Source: Owenia fusiformis (taxonomy: Eukaryota; Annelida; Polychaeta; Sabellida; Oweniidae). Taken from it: a stretch of 64,000 nt of DNA. The translations under genes were made by a program, and so were the position numbers. Shown here one piece after another: positions 55,301 to 64,000 of the stretch (its first letter is position 1; the number at the start of each line of letters is the position of its first letter). The notes under the pieces are model-generated. The model had not been told where the DNA came from. It worked only from the letters and a program-made list of their open reading frames with translations, and did no database searches. The stretch is from assembly GCA_903813345.2 (NCBI GenBank), contig CAIIXF020000008.1, forward strand, positions 22,676,822-22,740,821, written 5' to 3'.

Positions 55301-58300
55301 CAAGCTCGCTCTTGTAAAAATGTAAATAGACACGTTACAATTTCATACATCGGGATTTACTACTTCTAATTTATCCCAGCTGATTTCTGTGTCGTGAAAA
55401 TAATGAAGTGGGAGAATGCCATCTTTGGAAGCGATCTCCATTCATTGTATTCTTAGAAGGGGTCTAAATGATGACAAAAACTTATGGGATAAGTTAACCG
55501 CTGTGGCATGTCATCATCGTGCAGAGCATTGTATTACAACAGTGTTCATTTAATGGCCAGTTATTTTGAGAGCCCTCACATCGACACTTTGATCAAGTTG
55601 GTCGTTATCAACATATTTAAAGCCTACACGACCTAACTCATCAATATCACGGTGGTAATGGTTTTTCAGCCTGTTTCTTGCACTGATTAGAGAGGTACAA
55701 GTCGCTCTTTATGCTTAGCCATCACCACTCGCCTCGGGCTAGAACAGATACCATAGCCCTTGTTGTACTTGTGAAGTCAGAAGAAAATCAAAAGGTTCAA
55801 ACTCTTAAAAAATATTTCAAATCAATCATTTCCCCAGTGCATATGTAGCATGAATATTCAACTCCTTTAACAAAACAATTATATCTATAAAACTGTAAGA
55901 TATTGACGCGATACAACCATTATTTATAGTATATAATACAGGCCTGATGATGTTCTACGTCATGTCAAATTCCTTGTTGAAAGTTTCACGAATGGATCAT
56001 ATTCTTTAAATTTAGCAGCGTTAGCTTTTTGATATTCATCTGGTCATCGAGAGAAAATATGGCATGACACATCATTAAGTATTGACTGATACAATCCCCT
56101 CTACATTTTCAAATGCACCAGAAACGCCTTTTTGTCACTACCCACCATTCATTTCCCTACCGCATCATTCATATAGCAAACGTCTTTGCTATGTCACTTT
56201 TTTATATAGAAATTCCAAGTGGTTTTCAAAATAAGACAATACAAAAAGTACTTTTTCATTTCCAATACATTGGAAACACCAGTAAGCCTAGCGTTTTCAG
56301 TCGAAGTGGCTCCGGGAAGTGGCTATAGTAGTTAAGATTTTCGCATTTCAGTTTCTCAAATTAATTTCAAACCCAATATGTAGTTCACATTTTGAACTTT
56401 GAAGCAGTATTATAAATTGGGGAGTTAATAGCTAGTTGAAATGATTTAATAGCAGTATGTTTTCTTCCTCAGTTCTATAATAATAGTTGATAATTACTGT
56501 CGACGTATAATGACAAATTTGCAACAGACGAAAGATACGTTCGCTCGTTATCTTCTGCCTATCTCTTAGTGGGAAATTGAAGAAGATAAAAATGTGATTT
56601 TTCTTGCCGGTGCGCACTTTGTTCACTTTTCTATGTCCCTCAGGGGCTATTGTCTGAGAGGCTGAATAAATATGTTAACGTAACACTTCTTTATCGCAAC
56701 TACCTTACCAAATATCGCCCACCAATGCTCCAAGATTGCGCGTAAATCTGGGGCATATCTCTCAAGTGCGACTTAAATTCCCAAGTACTGCGTTCCATTC
56801 AAGTGCTACAAATATTCTGCATTGATTTATAAATTGGGTAAGAAGAAAAATAGGCACGCATAAACGATATCTTTCTGCAATTAATAACCAATTTGCGTCA
56901 TGGATCATTGATGGCATGCGCCGGTTTCTTGATTATTAGAACTATCATGAGCTACTGTTAACGTTCATAGACGAGCGTGTCTCGAATGACTTGCAGTAAA
57001 ATGACCATAAGATCGTGGTTCATTTCACTTGAGCAGGCGCGAAGGGGTTTCCCAGTGGCTGTGGAATATGAAAATCGTACACGTTATGATTTACTACCAG
57101 TGAGTAGTTTTAAGTTTCTCACGGTCTTATTCAATAAGAAGTTAGTTGAAGGAAAATCATGCTGTTTGCTCATTAGATTGCTACTAGATTACGCCGAAGG
57201 TGTCCTGATAGGCCGTCGATTTAAAGCTAAGTGGCCAATATAATACGTAACGACGGTAATAGTTGGAGCGGAGTAATCTCGAGGGACGTAAATTCTTCGC
57301 TTTGATGCGCTACATTTCCGAACAATGTACACATTTATCATATGCCAACAAATCCCTTGTTTACGTTACATCGATCCATAACTCAAAGTAACGGTGATGA
57401 ACAGAAACATTCATTTGGAGGAAATTGATAAATCAAATGCAAATGAGTATATATCAAACTCACACGACAGGTGATCGCGGTGTTATGTGACGCGGATGAC
57501 TGACGCGGAATGGAGTGAATCGGTTTGCATCATTCCGCGACGTAACATACGCCAACATAACTAACTGCTGTGATTAACGATAGCTTGATTCATGCTAACA
57601 GATTTTGGAAGCTATCAAACTCTGAATTTATCAAGTAATCAAGTTTAGAAAGTAACATATTCGAAAGGCAAATCGGAGATTTTGCTCACGCTGGCTGTGC
57701 GTTTTATTAAAAAGGAAGCAATTTAATATTCAAAATAAGATTGAAAAGTTTTAGCATTACATTATTTGTCTCAAATAAGAAGTAGTGATATAAAATACTG
57801 TTAAAACCTATTTGTAGCATCGATGTTCGGGTTCTGTAACAAATTGTTACACTTTTGTAATCAACTCCCGACCTGTAAAATTTTGTAATGTCGACGTCGT
57901 GTGTGAAAATATGATAAAGATAAAATCAATTATATCTTAAGGTGACCTCTCAAATAGCTCCAACGTTCTCTTTTTTGACTTCAATAAATGAATCTGAAAA
58001 ATACAACTTTGAACATGAGTAAGGCCACAAGATGCTGATTAAGTTTGCTCGTAAAGGGGTTGGAATAATGTACGAGGCCGGAGCATCTGTTACAATAACA
58101 TTAGCTTAAACGGCACGCCGAGGTGTGAAGTTGGAATGCAACAAACGATAACAATTATAGCCACCATTTGTCAGTATCATCAGAATCACTACCTCCTTTC
58201 AAAACTCACATATTGTAAACTCGAGATTTAATTCGCATTCAATTCTTCTTCAATCGGCCCTTTGCTATCATAGTAGCATCATGTAACTATAGGTTTGCTG

Positions 58301-61100
58301 TCTTATTACATTCATTTTAAGAACGTGCTATGACAAACCATTCAAAACACATTTTTGAAATGTGAACATCCTCAAAACTCCATAAATGACAAAGTTCTAA
58401 TGAGTCCATGACCAGATGTGGTTGAAACAGAGCAACATATTTGCACATAAAAACCACAAGAACATATGAACTAACACCCGTTTTACAGTAGTATTTCCCA
58501 AAGCTTTGAAATAAGACAAGCAGCGATGATAAATGGCCAACAAAGTGTGTTATGAAAGTAAATCACTTTGATGCGAGCAACTGTATACTCCAAAGTTTCC
58601 AAAACCTCAGGTATCTCGAGATCTCGATCGTTCAAGATGGTAGAGCAGTGAGGATGTGAGATAACAGGGCCTCTCCCATCAATCATACAGCACTTGCTCT
58701 CTCTCGTCATCCAAGAGACAGTCGACCATCTTTCATTTTCAGCAAATGGATGCCAAAACGAACATTATTTTGCACAAGTCATAACTGCGATGCGAATGCC
58801 GTCGTCGTACACGGTGTCAACGGTTTTGTAAATACTCTGAAGTCAATTCAAGTAGCAAAAAATAAATCAAGGAAAATTGACTTTGATTCTTGCCGAGTAA
58901 ACAACTAAAACATGAAACCCGATACAAAAATCATGGAAGAATACACACTGGTGAAAAGACACGACTCCAACTGGAAAACACACAGTTCTAAAATAAATGA
59001 ACGTGGATGCACCTTTCAATTGCCAGCCGGGAATTGCCTATTAACACATATATAATACTGCATTCCCTTACATTTTACTTCATATACACATACTTTAACA
59101 AGAATATCGTAAGAACATGGAAACCCCGTTTTACGTTTACGTTGCAACCAATCCTCTATGGTACTAGAAGACGACAGTTGTACATGACAACGGTCACAAT
59201 CCTGTAATGTTCTGACTTACTGTATGTGGACGGTTCCTATGAAGCCTTCATATCCACATACAATAATTCAACATATTCACTCCATGCCAATCAACGCATG
59301 GATCCATATTTTCTTCTCAATTTACAAATCTCACCAAAAATAATTAGTTAAATGTTATTCCTGGTCCGAAGCTGTGATTTATGTTATCATAAAGTGAACA
59401 TATCAGCGATGTGCCGCAATCTTGTTCTCACAGTTTTTACAAAATATCTTAAAATATGCTCAATTTGCAATCAAGATAACTGGAAATCCTGTGGCTTGAT
59501 ATCTCAATATTTCTCAAGTCAACGATTATGTAAAGATACAACCCCTTCCACAGATATGGGAATGCATTACCTTTGTAAAGGGTTTTCAGAGTTGAAAACC
59601 AATATTTAGAATAAAACTTCTATAATACTGCAAAAAATCAAAAGGCGCAGAATTGATCCTTCAGGGAAATGCATATTTTACCCATAATACCTCGTATTGT
59701 AGTCTAAAAAACACTCGGACATGTATAAATATTGCACGTCTATGGCGTACCCACGCATGCTTGCAATACATGGATCCCGATATCAAGTTTAGTCCTCTGC
59801 AAAATACTGAAGCAAACTTGTGTTTGAAAAGGGTTAATATCCAAATTCTTCACAACTATTACCGAAATTGTTAAAATTCACAACCATAACTCAAAATCAT
59901 TTTCTCAACACCTCTATATGATGAGATGGCGGGGAGTAGTTCTATCAATGACAGACGAAGAAAGATCCGCCAACAGCTGGCAAAACATAGCTTCCTTACA
60001 AGATCGTACTTAACCCATGCTTTCTTATCTGAAAGCGGAAAATGATAAAAGACATGGAAAATTGGATGAGTGCTTATGCTAAATTATGACAGGGTCAACG
60101 CGATGAAAATGATTTTGTGGTTTATATAATTTCAAAACAATCGCTGATTTGGCCAAAAAAGGAATAGATAAGTTGGTCTAAGGGCTTCATCCATCATCAT
60201 ACAGCGCTGAATAGACAGATCACTCCACAGGAATTAATATATTTATACAAACACCCTTTAAGCTATCATCCATTTCATAATCATAAAAGAATTCCACATC
60301 TCATTACCAGTGTTGCAAAACTTTCGTGCTTATTAATACACTTTTTTAAAAATTCACAAACATTTTCATATGTAATCAAAACTTGAATTGCAAATGATTG
60401 CGAGACAATGCGTAAGTTATTTGTCATATCCACTGCAAGGGAAACATAGGATATGATTCTGGAACATCATAACAGGCATATCTGAGCAACCACAGCAAAA
60501 CATACTAATTTTCTACTAAATGTGATGGAATCAGGAATGAATATTTTATCAGAATCTCACTTGTCACTCCATTAAACCTCACTGAGGTGCTCTGAAAGCA
60601 AATATTTATAGCTTTATGAAACACAAATGCTAGATAAGAGGTTAAAAATTAAACATATAGCTATGGGATACTAGGTATATTTTCAAAATGATTCATACTG
60701 GCGAAAAATTCAAGTACTGAAAATCTCGTTGAAGATATATCTTCTTTGCTTTTCTGAGATTAAAGTAGCTACAAGCCTTACCTCCATTTTTTAATTGTTT
60801 GAATATGTTAGAGAGGAAAGAAAAAGCACCCCAAGTGGTGGCCGACCATAGCCTACTGTTGGAACTAGCAAATCCACGGAGTAGCAAATCCCAACGAACA
60901 AACTATATTTTAATTTATTATATCCTACTAGTCAGTATGACAGAAAAATCAGGAAGTGGTAGAGTAGTATCGTCACTTTTTAGCAAAAGCAAAATCTATG
61001 ATGTGATGACGTGCCGCCATATATTAAATTCTTCCATGACCATGATTATTAAACTAGCATATAAATTTGGACCAAATCTGTTAATTCTTTCATCAATCCG
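52304..61100. other. repeat-poor 8.8-kb spacer
   Basis: No gene, MITE or tandem array recognised. Composition is more mixed than left of Pax1/9. A GC-rich hairpin lies near 57489-57551 (CGCGGAATG / CATTCCGCG with GTTATGTGACG / CGTAACATAC outside). A small one lies at 59222-59262 (TGTATGTGGA / TCCACATACA). Confidence 0.5.
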
Positions 61101-61103
61101 TAT

Positions 61104-61510
61104 TATTACCTTGCCTGGCCTGTTCTAGGGGTATAATTGCTTGTTTAAAAGGCAGTGGCGGATCCAGGAATCAACAAGGGGGGGGGGGGGGGGGGGGCAA
61201 ATTTCTGGTCAGAGAAAAAAACGGAAAAAAATTTGGGCCCTTAAAACCAAAAAACTGGGCCCAAATTTTGAAATTTTGAGGCCCATTTTCTTCAAAATTT
61301 GGCAAAAAATAAGGCCTTAGAAGGCCTAGTAATGACCAAAAAGGCCTTTTTTAGCCCAATATTTTTTGGGCCCAATTTTTTTTTCTCTGGGCCCAACTTA
61401 GGGGGGGGGGCCCTATGCCCCCCGGATATTTTACGTTATCGACCTGGGCAATATGTGATGCAATATTTGGCCCCTCGTGCTAGTTTCCATATCCGCCCTT
61501 GCCTTCACAC
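61104..61510. mobile_element. TATTACC-ended repeat, copy 2, interrupted by a GGCGGATCCAGG element
   Basis: TATTACCTTGCCTGGCCTGT and TTCTAGGGG..GTTTAAAAGG match the 35.85-kb copy. The match resumes at about 61427 (ATTTTACGTTATCGACCTGG). Between them stands an insertion starting CAGTGGCGGATCCAGG with a G20 run (61178-61197) and repeated TTGGGCCC/GGGCCCAA. It resembles widespread hAT-like non-autonomous elements with GGCGGATCCA ends (recalled). Confidence 0.65.
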
Positions 61511-62191
61511 CAAACTTAAAAATCCTTAAAAATGTTAAAAACTATTTGAACTGATAAACGTAGTTGGAACTCTTAACAAACTTGCTGGACCTGCTTGGAT
61601 GGGAAGGATCAAATAACTTGATTTAAACCCTGGACTCATTGTGTATTGTGGACTGATTATAAATCCTCGCGTTGTTTCAAACTTTGCACAGCATCGAGAG
61701 TAAGTTTAGGAAACAACGCCCGAGCGGAATGAATCAGCAACAATGCATTGTCTCTTTGGCTTAATTCTTTTCACACATTGCAAAATATTTTATATCATAT
61801 ATATTATATCACTTAAAAGATACGAAATGACTTAAGAATATATTTTCAAGGAAACTTTTTTTGCTCCGGGATCTGTTCAAAACTCCGATGGCGTCCATCC
61901 CCGTTCTTGTTCATCGTGTTCACGGGCATACCTAATTCAACCGAAGTCGAGTTTACAATTAACAATTAGCAAGGTTCCCATTAAGATCCATTTGTTTTTT
62001 TGTAGGTCCACGAACTAGCATCAGATTTTAGAACGTTTCACCACGACAACAGTCCGATAAATTCTATTTTTCGGACGGGGTAGGACGCTCATGTATCTCT
62101 TTAAAATTTAAAACGTAATTGATTGGCGGCGTTTTGATTCAAGTATCAGACTAAGAGACTGTACCACTGTAAAATTTGGACTGACGTTCTT

Positions 62192-62567
62192 TAAAGGTGC
62201 AATAATTAGGGCAGAGGGGTCATTCAGCGATCATGGACCAGTGTCAAAATATATTTAAGTTTGGATATTTCATCAAGACTAACATATATTTTTATTATCT
62301 ACAAAGAAACCCCCTAGATAAACATTATTTTAGCTGATATTCCTCTTGAAACATGGTTGATCTTAAAAATATAAAAGTGGAAGTCCCCTTTTTGAAGCTT
62401 TGAACTGAATTTACACTTCTTAATGCTGAAATTGATAATTTATCCATACATTTTAAGAAAATAGGTATGTCAAAGAAGATGTTAAACCAAATGTTGCCTT
62501 GATAGCTCAGAAAAAATGAAAAAACTTTCCTATTTTCTCTACAGTCCTTATTGCCCCTTTAAGATCC
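62192..62567. mobile_element. MITE-like repeat, AAAGGGGCAATAA family, copy 2
   Basis: Ends CTTTAAAGGTGCAATAATTA and TCCTTATTGCCCCTTTAAG form a terminal inverted repeat. The subterminal GATAGCTCAGAAAAAATGAA is shared with the 15.4-kb copy. No ORF of note. Confidence 0.65.
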
Positions 62568-62569
62568 AA

Positions 62570-63620
62570 ACTGGAAATGCAGATTTACTGTGGGGATTTT
62601 TACTTCTTTACAGCACAGAGAATCCATGTTTGACATTTTAACTTGGAGGGAAGAACATGTGAAAGTATTTAAGATGGTGTTAAAACATGCTCGACTAGAA
62701 AGCAGAAAATTGTCTGAGGTGAGGTGTGAAACATGGAGAGAATGAGACAAATCGCTAGTAAATATCGCTTTTTTTCACAGTACTCATCTTCTGGTCACGT
62801 TTAATCCATTCTATTTCTCCCTTTTTGAATGAATTTACCCTATCATTCGATTTCTATTCCATTTAGTCAGTGTGTCTTTGATGTCCATTTCTTGGTTCGT
62901 CCATTCTTTTCTACTACATTTTCAAGCACAACCAAAGTGGACTTTTTCTGAGGGTAAAAGACGCCATTGTGCTCCTCATCACAGTTGTAACCTATCTACT
63001 GATATTATTTTTTAGAAATTGTAGAATTTGAGTATCTTGGAAATTTCACAGCTCACCAGCATTAGAAGCACTCGTCTCTTTCAAGAAAAGCCTCGTTGGT
63101 CATGTTTTAAAACGTAAAATAGGGAGGAAAAGAGTGGACTTTGCAGCCAATTAATTAAACAAAACTAAAGAATAAACTCCAAATAGTGTGGAAATGATGA
63201 AAATCAGGCGCTTTATTCAAATTTTGAAGAGAAACAGCATGGAAATACCATGACCAGTTGGACATTTTGAAGAATGGAGTTTCACTCAGGCACAACTGTG
63301 AATTTGTATCTCATGACAACAATACAAGACGTTTTGCTACATTTAACCTTAAATACTGGTAATTCAGACTGTTTTCAGCAGTGGGACTGTTTTAAGATGC
63401 CTCTGCATGGTGAGAATTGTAATTGAGCATGTGTGAAAAATCAAAGAATTACAAAATCATGTAAAAGTTGGACTCTGTAATAGCCATGTTTTCTTTATTC
63501 ATACAGATAGCAAATCGATTTCTTTCAAATTCATACACTCATCTTATATTGTTTCATTTAATTCTCCCATTCTGTTTAAAATAACATAAAATTTTAGACC
63601 ACCTTGTAAAATTGATTATA
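62570..63620. other. spacer, nothing recognised
   Basis: AT-rich, no supported gene or repeat before the hairpin at 63626. Confidence 0.4.
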
Positions 63621-63625
63621 CAAAA

Positions 63626-63658
63626 CCATGGGCTTTCAATTAGAGTTGAAAGCCCATG
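63626..63658. repeat. 33-bp hairpin, copy 2 (inverse)
   Basis: CATGGGCTTTCAA / TTGAAAGCCCATG around TTAGAG, the exact inverse of the hairpin at 49909-49941. The flanks share only a few bases (ACCATGGG.., ..CATGA/ACAAA). Confidence 0.9.
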
Positions 63659-64000
63659 ACAAAACCAAACATAATCCAGTTGTGTTTTCTGAAATAAGAA
63701 GCTGATAACATTTTCAATACCTAATAAAAATCACTTGGCTCTGCTGAAGCATATATTCAACCAAGTTTTCCTCACACTTTGAATTCCTTAACATATTTCC
63801 TCTTGCTCCTGATAGTTCCTGACTCTAAAGGCCTAAATTGTGATAAATAGTAACCACCAACATGTTTTGTTTGTTTTAAGCATCATCCAGTCAGTGGCAA
63901 TTATGATATATGGTTTGTTATGTTTCTACAGAAGATGCCCCTGTTCACACATATTTATAAGAAGTTTTCATCAAAATACCAACTAATTGTATTGTATTGT

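Noticed and set aside
56977-57243. 88-codon plus-strand frame
   Set aside because: No domain recognised and no supporting exon structure.

Overview
This window is nuclear DNA from an animal: AT-rich and rich in transposon remnants, with widely spaced small exons bounded by GT..AG introns and no bacterial-style gene packing. It looks like a marine lophotrochozoan, most likely a mollusc and perhaps a bivalve. The supports are an invertebrate Pax1/9 gene, a FERM-protein gene of FRMD8 type, and many short non-autonomous DNA transposons and Helitron-like elements with internal TCCG microsatellites and tandem repeats. The species assignment is inference.

Left part (about 0.5 to 29 kb): one gene on the + strand reads as FRMD8 (FERM domain-containing protein 8; Drosophila Bili). 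Eleven exons can be placed. Their intron phases agree at every junction, and the spliced reading frame runs 515 codons from ATG 529 to TAA 28893-28895. The FERM-coding exons between 20.9 and 26.3 kb are the strongest calls. The two 5'-most exons and the tiny last exon rest on splice signals and phase only. Introns hold a Helitron, a hAT remnant carrying a zinc-finger fragment, minisatellites, MITEs, and a 943-bp mariner-type MITE in the last intron.

Middle part (about 29 to 41.6 kb): no gene could be supported. From 31.1 to 38.7 kb it is a dense patchwork of palindromic MITEs (one interrupted by a 627-bp TA-flanked MITE), a degraded GTGTGTATG minisatellite, long-TIR elements, perfect hairpins and tRNA-derived SINE-like pieces. 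One unassigned exon-like stretch lies at 40735-40817.

Right part (41.7 to 46.6 kb): a Pax1/9 paired-box transcription factor on the + strand. A very short first coding exon ends ATG-G|GTAAGT at 41784. After a 3.5-kb intron, one exon (45318-46183) carries the whole paired domain, an octapeptide and the stop. The spliced protein is 289 aa from the ATG at 41781 and has no homeodomain.

Downstream of Pax1/9 (46.6 to 64 kb): no convincing gene. A second copy of the Helitron family (47.4-48.2 kb), a composite MITE (51.9-52.3 kb), nested repeats at 61.1-61.5 kb and a MITE at 62.2-62.6 kb are visible. Most of 52.3-61.1 kb is repeat-poor and could hold Pax1/9 regulatory DNA, but this cannot be shown from sequence alone.

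The two genes have no known joint function. I found no convincing new multi-gene system. The most unusual structure is in the mobile elements: the Helitron pair with ATGGCCGCC palindromes, nested insertions, and an exactly mirrored 33-bp hairpin at two loci.
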